A DNA stretch of 64,000 bases from OMPR01 sp965183835 (GTDB lineage: Bacteria > Pseudomonadota > Alphaproteobacteria > Rhodobacterales > Rhodobacteraceae). The stretch lies in NCBI GenBank assembly GCA_965183835.1, contig CBCYME010000011.1, forward strand, positions 62,001 through 126,000, written 5' to 3'. A program made the position numbers and the translations under genes. This document shows positions 25,062 to 34,075 of the stretch, one piece after another (position 1 is the stretch's first letter; each line of letters begins with the position of its first letter). Under the pieces are notes generated by a model that saw nothing but the letters and a program-made list of their open reading frames with translations, made no database searches and was not told the origin of the DNA.

Positions 25062-26705
25062 ATGGCACGTTTCATTTTTATCACTGGCGGGGTTGTGTCC
25101 TCTCTTGGCAAAGGTCTGGCTTCGGCCGCGTTGGGATCTTTGTTGCAGGCGCGCGGCTTCTCAGTCCGTCTGCGCAAACTTGACCCCTATCTGAACGTTG
25201 ATCCCGGAACGATGTCGCCGTTTGAACATGGCGAAGTGTTTGTTACCGACGATGGCGCTGAAACCGATCTGGATCTGGGCCACTACGAACGTTTCACCGG
25301 CGTTGCTGCGCGCAAGACGGACTCCGTCAGCTCGGGCCGGATCTATTCCAACGTTTTGGAAAAAGAGCGTCGTGGCGACTATCTCGGCAAAACCATTCAG
25401 GTGATCCCGCACGTCACAAATGAGATCAAAGATTTCATTTCAATCGGCGAAGACGAAGTAGACTTCATGCTGTGTGAAATCGGTGGCACCGTGGGTGACA
25501 TCGAAGGTCTGCCCTTCTTTGAGGCCATCCGCCAGTTTGCCAACGACAAGCCGCGCGGCCAATGTCTGTTCATGCACCTGACGCTGCTGCCTTTCATCAA
25601 AGCAAGCGGTGAGTTGAAGACCAAGCCAACCCAGCACTCTGTCAAAGAGCTGCGTTCAATCGGTATTGCACCTGATATTCTGGTCTGCCGCTCCGAAGGG
25701 CCAATCCCCAAGAAAGAGCGCGACAAGCTGGCCCTGTTCTGCAACGTGCGCCCCGAGTCGGTGATTGCCGCGCAGGATTTGAAATCCATCTACGAAGTGC
25801 CCCTCGCCTATCATCGCGAAGGCATGGATCAGGCGGTTCTGGATGCCTTCCAGATCACGCCCGCCCCAAAACCGAATCTGGCTCGCTGGGATGATGTCGC
25901 GGACCGGGTGTTCAACCCCGAAGGCGAAGTCAAAGTTGCCATCGTTGGCAAATACACCCAGCTCGAAGATGCGTATAAATCCATCGCCGAGGCCCTGACC
26001 CACGGCGGCATGGCCAACCGGGTCAAAGTCAAAATCGAATGGGTCGACGCCGAAATCTTTGATAAAGAAGACGCCGCGCCCCACCTCGAAGGGTACAGCG
26101 CGATCCTTGTCCCCGGCGGATTCGGCGAACGCGGCACCGAAGGTAAGATCAAAGCCGCGCAATACGCCCGCGAACACAAAGTGCCCTATCTGGGCATCTG
26201 TCTGGGCATGCAAATGGCCGTCATCGAAGCCGCCCGCAATGTGGCTGGCATCACCGAGGCGGGTTCCGAAGAATTCGACCACGAATCTGGCAAAAAGCGG
26301 TTCGAACCTGTTGTGTACCACCTCAAGGAATGGGTGCAGGGCAACCACAGAGTTGAACGCAAAGTTGGCGACGACAAAGGCGGCACCATGCGTCTGGGCG
26401 CGTATAACGCTACGTTGGCCGAGGGGTCCAATGTTGCCCGTGTCTATGGCACGACCCAGATCGAAGAACGCCACCGTCACCGGTATGAAGTCGATATCAA
26501 ATATCGCGAGCAGCTGGAAAAAGTCGGCCTCAAGTTTTCCGGCATGAGCCCTGACGGACGCCTGCCAGAAATCGTCGAGTGGGCCGATCATCCGTGGTTC
26601 ATCGGGGTTCAGTTTCACCCCGAATTGAAATCCAAACCCTTTGCGCCCCACCCTCTGTTTGCGGATTTCATCCGCGCAGCAACAGAAACCTCGCGCTTGG
26701 TTTGA
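25062..26705 (+). CDS. pyrG: CTP synthase
   Basis: 547 residues. The synthetase domain starts MARFIFITGGVVSSLGKGLA and contains DPYLNVDPGTMSPFEHGEVFVTDDGAETDLDLGHYERF. The class I glutamine amidotransferase domain has the nucleophile in LGICLGMQMAV and the His-Glu pair in FHPELKSKPF. It makes CTP from UTP with glutamine and ATP. Full family length, followed 9 bases later by a strong terminator. Confidence 0.97.
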   Translation: MARFIFITGGVVSSLGKGLASAALGSLLQARGFSVRLRKLDPYLNVDPGTMSPFEHGEVFVTDDGAETDLDLGHYERFTGVAARKTDSVSSGRIYSNVLEKERRGDYLGKTIQVIPHVTNEIKDFISIGEDEVDFMLCEIGGTVGDIEGLPFFEAIRQFANDKPRGQCLFMHLTLLPFIKASGELKTKPTQHSVKELRSIGIAPDILVCRSEGPIPKKERDKLALFCNVRPESVIAAQDLKSIYEVPLAYHREGMDQAVLDAFQITPAPKPNLARWDDVADRVFNPEGEVKVAIVGKYTQLEDAYKSIAEALTHGGMANRVKVKIEWVDAEIFDKEDAAPHLEGYSAILVPGGFGERGTEGKIKAAQYAREHKVPYLGICLGMQMAVIEAARNVAGITEAGSEEFDHESGKKRFEPVVYHLKEWVQGNHRVERKVGDDKGGTMRLGAYNATLAEGSNVARVYGTTQIEERHRHRYEVDIKYREQLEKVGLKFSGMSPDGRLPEIVEWADHPWFIGVQFHPELKSKPFAPHPLFADFIRAATETSRLV

Positions 26706-26714
26706 TCGAAATTG

Positions 26715-26745
26715 ACCCGCCTCTGACACCAGAGGCGGGTTTTTT
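26715..26745 (+). terminator. Intrinsic terminator of pyrG
   Basis: ACCCGCCTCTG / CAGAGGCGGGT, an 11-bp perfect stem with an ACAC loop, directly followed by five T residues. The right arm also offers a GGCGGG ribosome-site-like sequence before ATG 26747. Confidence 0.9.
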
Positions 26746-26809
26746 CATGACCTCGGTTCCACCATCTGAACCCAGCCCAATTGCCGAACACGGGACTCGT
26801 GCTAGATCT

Positions 26810-27346
26810 ATGTCACTTGCACACAAGATCGGCCTTCAGATGACATCCGGCACCACCATCACCGTCCATGACCGCATGCAAAGCGGTTACAGCTACCCCC
26901 TGTCCGCACAGCCCGGCGATGTAGCGACAGATCGGTTCAAACCGCATTACTCCCCCAAACAGATGCTCGAAATGGGTGTGTTTGAGGGAAAGTACTGCAC
27001 CGACTGCCGGGATGAATTTCCCGCTGACTGGTTCGAAAACGCCAAACTCAGCGCAACGGCAAACCCAGAGCTCAACTATTTTGGCATCAAAAGCCGCCAG
27101 CCTCTGTCCGTATGGCAGGACAAAGGATGGATCATCGGACCAGACCCCCGCGGGTGGTTCCAATGGTACTGCCGTTATTACCTTGGCCGTCGCCTGCCCG
27201 AGGTCGACGCCCAGCAAATCAAACGCTGGCGCGCCTTTGCACGTCATGCGGGCCAAATCCGCGCCAACTGCCACACGGGCGATATCTTTTGCCGACCCCG
27301 CCAACGGCAGGGCCTGCTGCAATGGTCACATGACCCGCTGATCTGA
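26810..27346 (+). CDS. Conserved protein of unknown function with Cys-pair motifs
   Basis: About 178 residues from ATG 26810; ATG 26747 (with a possible ribosome site in the pyrG terminator) and ATG 26840 are alternatives. The well-structured part begins at TVHDRMQSGYSYPLSA and shows YSPKQMLEMGVFEGKYCTDCRDEFP, then GWFQWYCRYYLGRR, then IKRWRAFARHAGQIRANC and a final CRPRQRQGLLQWS. It is rich in Trp, Tyr, Arg and Cys, reminiscent of a nucleic-acid or metal-binding fold. Similar proteins occur in diverse bacteria, but I know no function. It is convergent with the dipeptidase gene two bases away. Confidence 0.75.
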   Translation: MSLAHKIGLQMTSGTTITVHDRMQSGYSYPLSAQPGDVATDRFKPHYSPKQMLEMGVFEGKYCTDCRDEFPADWFENAKLSATANPELNYFGIKSRQPLSVWQDKGWIIGPDPRGWFQWYCRYYLGRRLPEVDAQQIKRWRAFARHAGQIRANCHTGDIFCRPRQRQGLLQWSHDPLI

Positions 27347-27348
27347 CC

Positions 27349-28380
27349 CTAAACCCAAGTGTCCCGTAGCACCCGCATCCAGTTGGACCAGCAAATCCGC
27401 TCAATCCGATCAGACGCATACCCATGCCTGTCCATGGCCTGCACCAAAGCAGGCAATTTATCGACCGAATTCAACCAGACCGGCGGTGAACAGCCGTCAT
27501 AATCAGAGCCAATGCAAACGCCCTCTTCGCCCAGATGCTCCAACAGGTAATCCATCTGCGCCAGAATCATCTCAGGCCCTGTATGCGATTTTGGCTGCCC
27601 ATCCGGGCGCACGAACGTGCATTCGAAATTCACCCCAGCCACACCCCCGCTATTGGCAATCATCCCAAGCTGAGCATCGGTCAGGTTCCGCGCATGGGGC
27701 GAGACGCCATAGGCGTTGGAATGAGTCGCCACCAAGGGCTTACCCGAAATTTCGGCCACATCCAGAAACCCGGCCACGTTCAAATGGCTGAGATCCACCA
27801 AAATACCCAATTCATCACAACGACTGACCAATGCCCGGCCCCGCTCGCTCAATCCGCCGCCGATATCCCCATCTGACGGGTACCGAAACGGCACCCCTTG
27901 CCCAAATGCATTCGGGCGGCTCCAAACCGGGCCCAACGATCGCAGCCCCAATGCAAACAACTCATCCAGTTCGGTCATCTCGGGCCCGATCCCTTCGGCC
28001 CCTTCCAGATGCAGGATCGCCGCCAACTGACCCTGCTCTTTTGACGTCTCGATCTGGTCCACGCTGGTACAGATTCGCAGCGCCCCGGCCTCCTCTAGCG
28101 CGACCAACACATCCGCTTGCGCGCGGATCATGTCCCATGCCTCTGCTTCATCCAGCGCAGCGGGCAAAGGCACATCATAATCACCACTCAAAGAATCAAG
28201 GTTCATTCCTCCGGCCGACCGCGCCCACAAGGCAAAGAACCCGCCCCCAAAACCGCCAACCTTGGCACGCGGCAAATCAACCTGCCCCACACGCCCGCTC
28301 AAAAAGCCGGGCACAGCGTCCCGCCCCCCTGCCAACCACAACTTGGTCAGCACATCGTTATGTCCATCAAATATCATCAT
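27349..28380 (-). CDS. Membrane dipeptidase family (peptidase M19) enzyme
   Basis: 343 residues beginning MMIFDGHNDVL, whose His and Asp are the first zinc ligands of the M19 (renal dipeptidase) TIM barrel. Later family motifs are HLEGAEGIG (bridging Glu), VDLSHLN and THSNAYGVSPHARNLTD (zinc His residues), and IGSDYDG. The family cleaves dipeptides, including ones with a D-residue at the C-terminal side. No signal peptide, so cytosolic. The start is uncertain: two adjacent ATGs at 28380 and 28377, with the frame open to 28440. Confidence 0.9.
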   Translation of the reverse strand: MMIFDGHNDVLTKLWLAGGRDAVPGFLSGRVGQVDLPRAKVGGFGGGFFALWARSAGGMNLDSLSGDYDVPLPAALDEAEAWDMIRAQADVLVALEEAGALRICTSVDQIETSKEQGQLAAILHLEGAEGIGPEMTELDELFALGLRSLGPVWSRPNAFGQGVPFRYPSDGDIGGGLSERGRALVSRCDELGILVDLSHLNVAGFLDVAEISGKPLVATHSNAYGVSPHARNLTDAQLGMIANSGGVAGVNFECTFVRPDGQPKSHTGPEMILAQMDYLLEHLGEEGVCIGSDYDGCSPPVWLNSVDKLPALVQAMDRHGYASDRIERICWSNWMRVLRDTWV

Positions 28381-28488
28381 CCCCGCAGAGTGACGTGATT
28401 CCCTGCCCATCCACAAGGTGGTCGCGAAAACGGATTGCACCGACCGCCGATCCGCGTCACCCTGACCAAATTAGACAGGAGAGTTGAT

Positions 28489-28782
28489 ATGGCTAAAGGC
28501 TATTGGGTGGCCCACGTAGATGTGGACGACATGGAAACCTACAAGAATTACATCGCAGCAAATGGTGATGTGTTTGCAGAATATGGCGCCCGGTTTCTGG
28601 TGCGCGGTGGCGACCGCCAAAACCCCGAAGGTCAGGCCCGCGCACGTACCGTCGTGATTGAATTCAAAGACTACCAAACCGCCCTAGAGTGTTACAACAG
28701 CCCCGGTTATCAAGCCGCCAAAGCCCTGCGTGACCCAGTTTCCAGTGGCGATTTGGTGATTATCGAGGGCTATGACGGGTAG
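28489..28782 (+). CDS. DUF1330 family protein (dimeric alpha-beta barrel)
   Basis: 97 residues: MAKGYWVAHVDVDDMETYKN, then FLVRGGDRQNPEGQARARTVVIEFKDYQTALECYNSPGYQAAKALR, and a final DLVIIEGY. This is the DUF1330 pattern, a ferredoxin-like alpha-beta fold related to small oxygenases and dehydratases. Function unknown. ATG 28489 has AGGAGAG eight bases upstream. It ends in TAG. Confidence 0.92.
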   Translation: MAKGYWVAHVDVDDMETYKNYIAANGDVFAEYGARFLVRGGDRQNPEGQARARTVVIEFKDYQTALECYNSPGYQAAKALRDPVSSGDLVIIEGYDG

Positions 28783-28824
28783 TTCGCACTTGGCGGGACG
28801 CAAAATATGGGGTAATTTCGGGTC

Positions 28825-29265
28825 ATGTTGAAAAAGCTCTTTCAGGCGTTCCGCCCCTCCGAAACACCAAACCTGCCCGATCCGGATGCCGAATTGGCGC
28901 TCGGGGCGCTTTTGGTGCGTGTTGCCAAATCGGACCGCGACTATCAGGTCGAAGAGATCAGCCTGATCGACCGCATTCTGGCCCGCCTTTATCAGCACAA
29001 CGCGATCGAGGCCGCAAAAGTACGCGCCACGTGCGAGAAACTGCACTCTGCCGCGCCTGAAACGGACACCTTTGGGCGCCTGATCCGTGAAACCACCGGC
29101 TTAGAAGAGCGCCTTGCAGCCCTTGATGCCCTGTGGGAAGTGGTTCTGGCAGACGGCAAACAGCAAGAAGGCGAGCTGAAAATCGTCGAAGAATCACGCA
29201 TTGCGATGGGCCTTAGCATCAAAGACAGCCAAGCCGCGCGTGAACGGGCGATGAATAAGATGTGA
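28825..29265 (+). CDS. TerB-family protein (copy 1)
   Basis: 146 residues, all helical. It starts MLKKLFQAF and contains LALGALLVRVAKSDRDYQVEEISLIDRIL and DALWEVVLADGKQQEGELKIVE, the paired acidic helices of the TerB/tellurite-resistance fold (COG4103 type). TerB proteins bind divalent metal through acidic residues and occur in stress and phage-response contexts. The next gene is a clear paralogue; the pair heads a four-gene set. Confidence 0.88.
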   Translation: MLKKLFQAFRPSETPNLPDPDAELALGALLVRVAKSDRDYQVEEISLIDRILARLYQHNAIEAAKVRATCEKLHSAAPETDTFGRLIRETTGLEERLAALDALWEVVLADGKQQEGELKIVEESRIAMGLSIKDSQAARERAMNKM

Positions 29266-29306
29266 ACGTCTTGGCCCGGATAAAATCCCGGCCTATACCT
29301 TCACAT

Positions 29307-29759
29307 ATGTTTCGCGATTTCCTCTCCAAGCTGATTCAGCCAGAGCCCGCCCCTCTTGCCGATACGGACGCCCGTTTGGCGCTTACCGCCCTGTTGGTCC
29401 GTATCGCACGGTCCGACAACGACTATGCGCCCCAAGAAATGGCCCGGATCGACCGGATCACCGCGACCCGTTACGGGCTCAGCCCGTTCGAGGCCGCAGG
29501 CCTGCGTTCCAAAGCCGAAGTGCTGGAAACCGAGGCCCCCGATACCGTCCGCTTTACCCGCGCCATCAAAGACGCCGTCCCGTATGAGGATCGCCGCGCC
29601 GTGCTCGAGGCCGCTTGGTCCGTGGTTCTGATTGACGACGAACGCGCACAGGAAGAAGACGCCGTGCTGCGACTGGTTTCGAACCTCTTGGGGATCAACG
29701 ACCGCGATTCCGCGCTGTGCCGCCACGCCGCTGCGCGCCAGTTGGGGCATTCATCTTGA
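29307..29759 (+). CDS. TerB-family protein (copy 2)
   Basis: About 150 residues, starting MFRDFLSKLIQPEP to align with copy 1. It has LALTALLVRIARSDNDYAPQEMARIDRI and LEAAWSVVLIDDERAQEEDAVLRLV, the same two acidic-helix blocks as copy 1. A tandem duplication that has diverged strongly. A GTG at 29262 overlapping the previous stop would add 15 residues and cannot be excluded. Six bases before the next gene's ATG. Confidence 0.85.
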   Translation: MFRDFLSKLIQPEPAPLADTDARLALTALLVRIARSDNDYAPQEMARIDRITATRYGLSPFEAAGLRSKAEVLETEAPDTVRFTRAIKDAVPYEDRRAVLEAAWSVVLIDDERAQEEDAVLRLVSNLLGINDRDSALCRHAAARQLGHSS

Positions 29760-29764
29760 CCGCC

Positions 29765-30493
29765 ATGTTGGGCATGTACGACATGCCAGCCCTGCAGCCC
29801 GCCAATGACCGGCTGTGGTCCGCCATCCGCGCCAATCTAAACGACGGCCCTGAAACCTTGGATCGCGACCGCGATTTTTGGGAGATCTGGCGCGACCCCG
29901 ATATGGTCTTTTCACAAACCTGTGGCATGCCCTATCGCACACAATTGCATGGCACGGTTCAACTGGTTGGAACCCCCGACTATGGTCTGCCAGATTGCCC
30001 AGCAGGGTATTACCGCTCTGTTTTCGTAGCCCGTGCCGACACGACCGGGGATCTTACTGACCTCTGCGCAGGGACCTTTGCCTATAACGAAGGCGTGTCC
30101 CAATCCGGCTGGGCCGCACCAATGACGCACCTTGGCGGTCTTGGGCTAAAGCCTGCCAAACTGCTGCAATCCGGTGGACACGCCCTATCAGCCCGCGCCG
30201 TTGCCGAGGAGCGCGCAGATTTCGCTGCGCTCGACATGCTGACGTGGGTCTTGCTGCAGGAACACGAACCCTTTGCACAATCCCTGCGGATCGTTGCCCT
30301 GACAAACCCGACCCCCACACTCCCCTATATCACCGCCCTTGGGCGTGACCCGGCCCAGATCGCCACAGCTGTTCGTGCGGCCATCACAGATCTCTCGCCC
30401 GAGGATCGCGCCGCCTTGCACCTGCATGGGTTAGTCGACATCCCCGCCGAAACCTATCTGGCGGTGCCCACCCCCGCCGACCCCGAGAGGTAA
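29765..30493 (+). CDS. PhnD/SsuA-like substrate-binding family protein without a signal peptide
   Basis: About 242 residues. RDFWEIWRDPDMVFSQTCGMPYRTQL and VGTPDYGLPDCPAGYYRSVFVAR match the phosphate/phosphonate binding-protein-like fold (PhnD family). No export signal is visible and there is no neighbouring permease, so it is probably a cytosolic ligand binder rather than part of a transporter. Three cysteines. The SDR gene begins four bases after its stop. An upstream in-frame start at 29717 overlaps copy 2 of TerB. Confidence 0.78.
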   Translation: MLGMYDMPALQPANDRLWSAIRANLNDGPETLDRDRDFWEIWRDPDMVFSQTCGMPYRTQLHGTVQLVGTPDYGLPDCPAGYYRSVFVARADTTGDLTDLCAGTFAYNEGVSQSGWAAPMTHLGGLGLKPAKLLQSGGHALSARAVAEERADFAALDMLTWVLLQEHEPFAQSLRIVALTNPTPTLPYITALGRDPAQIATAVRAAITDLSPEDRAALHLHGLVDIPAETYLAVPTPADPER

Positions 30494-30497
30494 GCCA

Positions 30498-31310
30498 ATG
30501 ATGCGGTTTGACGGAAAATGCGTTGTCATCACCGGCGGAAACGGCGGTATCGGATTTGGCATCGCCCAACGCTTTGCCGCTGAAGGCGCGCATGTGGTGA
30601 TCCTTGCCCGGTCCGCCGACACAGGGAAACAAGCCGCTGCTGCGCTGTCTTCCACAGATCGCCCGGCCCTGTTCCTGCAGACCGACCTCACGGACGAACC
30701 GTCGATCCTACGCGCGCTGAATCAGATCGAAGCCACCTATGGCCACATGGATGTACTGGTGAACAATGCAGGCTGCGGTCTGTTGAAAAGCCCGGTTCAA
30801 CCCGACACGCCCACCGCCGAACGCTGGCAAGCTTTTCGCCAGTCCAACCTCGACAGCATGGTCTTGCTCAGTGCCCATGCGCTGCCACTGCTGGCCAAGA
30901 GCACAGACGCCAGCATGGTGAACATTTCCTCCACCGCCACGCTGCACGGCAACTGGGGGCTTTACGGTGTCGCCAAAGCAGGCGTCGAAGGGTTAACCCG
31001 CGCCATGGCCTCCGAAGGGGCGCCGATGGGCATCCGGGTGAACGCGGTCAGCCCCGGCTGGATCGCCACCTCACCCGAACAGGAACACGAGGTTCTGCGC
31101 AACACCACCCAGCCCCCATCGCTGTCCGGGCGCATGGGCACACCTGCCGATATTGCCGGTGCGGTTGCCTTTCTCGCCTCGCCGGATGCGGCTTTCATCA
31201 CCGGTCAAACCCTGATCGTGGACGGCGGCAAGACCACAATCGACTACCCGTCGCGCGGCATGCTCGAATCTCATGGTCATCGCGGTGCAGCACGCCCAAG
31301 CGCCGAATAG
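30498..31310 (+). CDS. SDR family oxidoreductase
   Basis: 270 residues of the classical short-chain dehydrogenase type: VVITGGNGGIGFGIAQRF (NAD(P)-binding GxxxGxG), VLVNNAGCG, catalytic Ser in VNISSTA, YGVAK (Tyr and Lys), then VNAVSPGWI and ITGQTLIVDGGK. Substrate unknown. It is the last gene of the TerB-TerB-PhnD-like-SDR set and ends in TAG. Confidence 0.93.
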   Translation: MMRFDGKCVVITGGNGGIGFGIAQRFAAEGAHVVILARSADTGKQAAAALSSTDRPALFLQTDLTDEPSILRALNQIEATYGHMDVLVNNAGCGLLKSPVQPDTPTAERWQAFRQSNLDSMVLLSAHALPLLAKSTDASMVNISSTATLHGNWGLYGVAKAGVEGLTRAMASEGAPMGIRVNAVSPGWIATSPEQEHEVLRNTTQPPSLSGRMGTPADIAGAVAFLASPDAAFITGQTLIVDGGKTTIDYPSRGMLESHGHRGAARPSAE

Positions 31311-31459
31311 ACAGTCAACCTGCCGATCCGGGCAAAAAACAGCATTCCCTATGGTCAATTTGTTAATTTGCCCCCTTGAACTTCCCTTTTGAACGTTGCA
31401 TTGCGCCGAAAATTGCGACCTATTAGCTCATTAATCGATCCAACAACACCGGACCCATC

Positions 31460-32236
31460 GTGACAGACACCTCAGCCGTCATCCAGATCACCAACCTCCA
31501 CAAAAGCTTTGGACAACTCGAAGTTCTTAAGGGGGTCGATATCACCGCACATCGGGGCGACGTGGTGTCCTTGATCGGGTCCTCTGGATCAGGAAAATCC
31601 ACCCTGCTGCGCTGCTGCAACCTGCTCGAAGACAGCCAGCAAGGCGAGATTCTGTTCAAAGGCGAACCCGTCACCTGGAAGGGCGAGACCCACGCGCGCC
31701 GCCCTGCGGATGCAAAACAGGTGCTACGCATTCGCACAAACCTGTCGATGGTGTTTCAGCAATTCAACCTGTGGGCCCATATGACCATCCTGCAAAACGT
31801 GATGGAAGCGCCCATGACCGTTCTGGGTCGCGACAAAGCCGAAGTCGAAGACAGCGCCCGGCGCTATCTGGAAAAGGTCGGCATCGGCGACAAGTGCGAC
31901 AACTATCCTGCGCAGCTATCGGGCGGCCAACAGCAACGCGCCGCCATCGCGCGCGGGCTGTGCATGGAGCCTGAGGCGCTGTTGTTTGACGAACCGACCT
32001 CGGCGCTGGACCCCGAGCTGGAACAAGAAGTCATCAAAGTTATCAAAGATCTGGCGGCAGAGGGGCGCACGATGTTGATCGTGACCCACGACATGAAAAT
32101 GGCCGCCGATATCTCAAGCCATGTGGTGTTCCTACACCAAGGTTTGATCGAAGAAGAAGGCACGCCCGACGACGTCTTTGGCGCGCCCAAATCAGACCGG
32201 CTGCGCGGGTTTCTCTCCGCAACGCAGGCCGCATAA
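31460..32236 (+). CDS. Amino acid ABC transporter ATP-binding protein
   Basis: 258 residues of the HisP/GlnQ type: Walker A GSSGSGKSTLL, Q-loop VFQQFNLWAHMT, signature LSGGQQQRAAIARGL, Walker B ALLFDEPTSALDP, and H-loop IVTHDMKMA. The insert with THARRPADAKQVLRIRT is typical of the His/Lys/Arg/ornithine subgroup. GTG start. First gene of a binding protein-permease-permease importer operon. Confidence 0.95.
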   Translation: MTDTSAVIQITNLHKSFGQLEVLKGVDITAHRGDVVSLIGSSGSGKSTLLRCCNLLEDSQQGEILFKGEPVTWKGETHARRPADAKQVLRIRTNLSMVFQQFNLWAHMTILQNVMEAPMTVLGRDKAEVEDSARRYLEKVGIGDKCDNYPAQLSGGQQQRAAIARGLCMEPEALLFDEPTSALDPELEQEVIKVIKDLAAEGRTMLIVTHDMKMAADISSHVVFLHQGLIEEEGTPDDVFGAPKSDRLRGFLSATQAA

Positions 32237-32270
32237 TCATAACCAACAAAAAAACGATGGGAGATACATT

Positions 32271-32993
32271 ATGAACAAGCTGATCCTGACCACAGCTGCG
32301 CTGGCGCTGACCGCTGGCATGGCAATGGCCGAAACTGTCCGCATGGGCACCGAGGGCGCATACCCTCCCTACAACTTCATCAACGACGCCGGCGAAATCG
32401 ACGGTTTTGAACGTGAAGTCGGCGACGAGCTGTGCAAACGCGCCAGCCTGACCTGTGAGTGGGTGAAAAACGACTGGGATTCGATCATTCCGAACCTCGT
32501 GTCCGGCAACTACGACACCATCATCGCGGGCATGTCGATCACAGCCGAGCGTGACGAGGTCATCGACTTCACGCAGGATTATTATCCTCCCACCAACTCT
32601 GCTTATGTTGGCGCTGCCGAGGGTGTTGACGTGAAAACCGGTGTTGTTGCAGCCCAGACCGCAACCATTCAGGCTGGTCACGTTGCTGAATCCGGTGCAA
32701 CTCTGGTTGAATTCGCAACGCCCGAAGAAACCATCGCAGCCGTTCGTAATGGCGAAGCCGATGCTGTTCTGGCCGACCGCGACTATCTGGTTCCGCTGGT
32801 CGAAGAATCCAATGGCACACTCGTCTTTGTTGGCGAACCCGTTCCACTGGGCGGCGGTGTAGGCATGGGCCTGCGCGAAAGCGACGGTGAACTGCGTGCC
32901 AAATTCGATGACGGTATCACCGCAATGAAGGCAGACGGCACACTGAACACGCTGCTGAAAAAGTGGTTCGGCGAAGAAACCGCCACCTACTAA
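32271..32993 (+). CDS. Periplasmic binding protein of polar amino acid/amine ABC importer
   Basis: 240 residues. A signal peptide at 1-21 (MNKLILTTAALALTAGMAMA) is followed by a type II binding-protein fold with MGTEGAYPPYNFINDAGEIDGFE, DWDSIIPNLVSGNYDTIIAGMSITAERDEVIDF (the amino-acid carboxylate/amine site of the HisJ/LAO group), and an acidic second lobe. The ligand is most likely a cationic amino acid or related amine, by family resemblance only. GGGAG before ATG 32271. Confidence 0.93.
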   Translation: MNKLILTTAALALTAGMAMAETVRMGTEGAYPPYNFINDAGEIDGFEREVGDELCKRASLTCEWVKNDWDSIIPNLVSGNYDTIIAGMSITAERDEVIDFTQDYYPPTNSAYVGAAEGVDVKTGVVAAQTATIQAGHVAESGATLVEFATPEETIAAVRNGEADAVLADRDYLVPLVEESNGTLVFVGEPVPLGGGVGMGLRESDGELRAKFDDGITAMKADGTLNTLLKKWFGEETATY

Positions 32994-33095
32994 TCTAAAT
33001 CCAGAGGGTCCGTATGGAAACATGCGGACCCTTTGCCCCACGCGCCGCGACGCCAGCCTTTGGGCTGCTGCTGATGCCGCCGCTCTTGGATCCTG

Positions 33096-33984
33096 ATGTT
33101 TTCCTACTGCGCTGATCCCGATACGCTCGGAACGTTCCGCTGGTTTTCGTGTTATCTCACGAACGGCGTGCACATGTCGTTCTACATGTCCTTTCTCAAA
33201 GTTCTGGCACTGCTTGCTGTGACCGCCCCCGTTGCATTGGGGTTTGGGTTCGCCGGTGCCATGGCCGCCCGCGCCCGGTTTGCCCCGATCAGCCTGGCTG
33301 GGCAAAGGATATATCGCAATCGTGCGCGGCGTGCCCGACATCGCCTTTTTCCTGTTTTTTGTCATCGCGCTGGATCAGGCGTTCGAGTGGACCCGCCATA
33401 AGGTGCTGTGTCCCGAATGGACCGATCCCATCCGCCAAGGCAACGACTTCCTTGTGTGCTCTGCAGCCAAGCTGCCACTGGGCACCTCGCCTGAATGGGT
33501 GCACGAAACCTATGGATTTTCGCTGGCGGTCATCACCTTTGCCATCGTGTTTGGCGCCTTTGCCGCCAACGTTCTGTTTGGCGCCATGCGCGCCGTGCCC
33601 CATGCCCAGCTGGAAACGGCCGAGGCTTATGGCATGAGTCATCGCCAAACCTTTTGGCGCATTCTGGTGCCACAAATGTGGGTCTTTGCCCTGCCCGGTC
33701 TCAGCAATCTGTGGATGGTGCTGATCAAAGCCACGCCATTGCTGTTCCTGCTTGGTGTCGAAGACATCGTCTATTGGGCGCGCGAACTCGGCGGCACCAA
33801 GACCTCCAGATTCACCAGCTACCCGCATGGCGACTGGCGCATGTGGTATTTCTTATTCCTGCTGGTGTTCTACCTCGCCTTTACCCGCGTGTCCGAGATC
33901 TTTCTTGAGCGCATCATGACCAAACTCACCTACGGTCAGGCCACCTCTGGCGGCGAAGCCCAGCGTAAGGGGGCACCGGCATGA
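33096..33984 (+). pseudogene. Amino acid ABC transporter permease (frameshifted)
   Basis: The N-terminal part (33096 to about 33297; MFSYCADPDTLGTFRWFSCY, HMSFYMSFLKVLALLAVTAPVALGF) and the remainder (from about 33298, GKGYIAIVRGVPDIAFFLFF onward, ending at 33984) are in different frames. Dropping one G in CTGGCTGGGCAAA at about 33296-33298 gives SLLGKGYIAIV and an intact 295-residue HisQ/M-type permease. The EAA loop ETAEAYGMSHRQTFWRILVPQ is present. As read, the protein would end 35 codons after the shift. The partner ATPase, binding protein and second permease are intact. Sequencing error is the main alternative. Confidence 0.85.
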
Positions 33985-34075
33985 TCAGACGTCCTAACCC
34001 ACGCCACCGGGTGCCGCACGTGCCTGTGACACAGGCACTTTCGCGCACTCGACCTCCGTTCCAAGGAGGCCGGGC

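Noticed and set aside
32043..33365. 440-codon open frame antisense to the binding protein and permease genes
   Set aside because: The plus-strand genes are clear and in an operon; the antisense product is low-similarity and Arg/His-rich.
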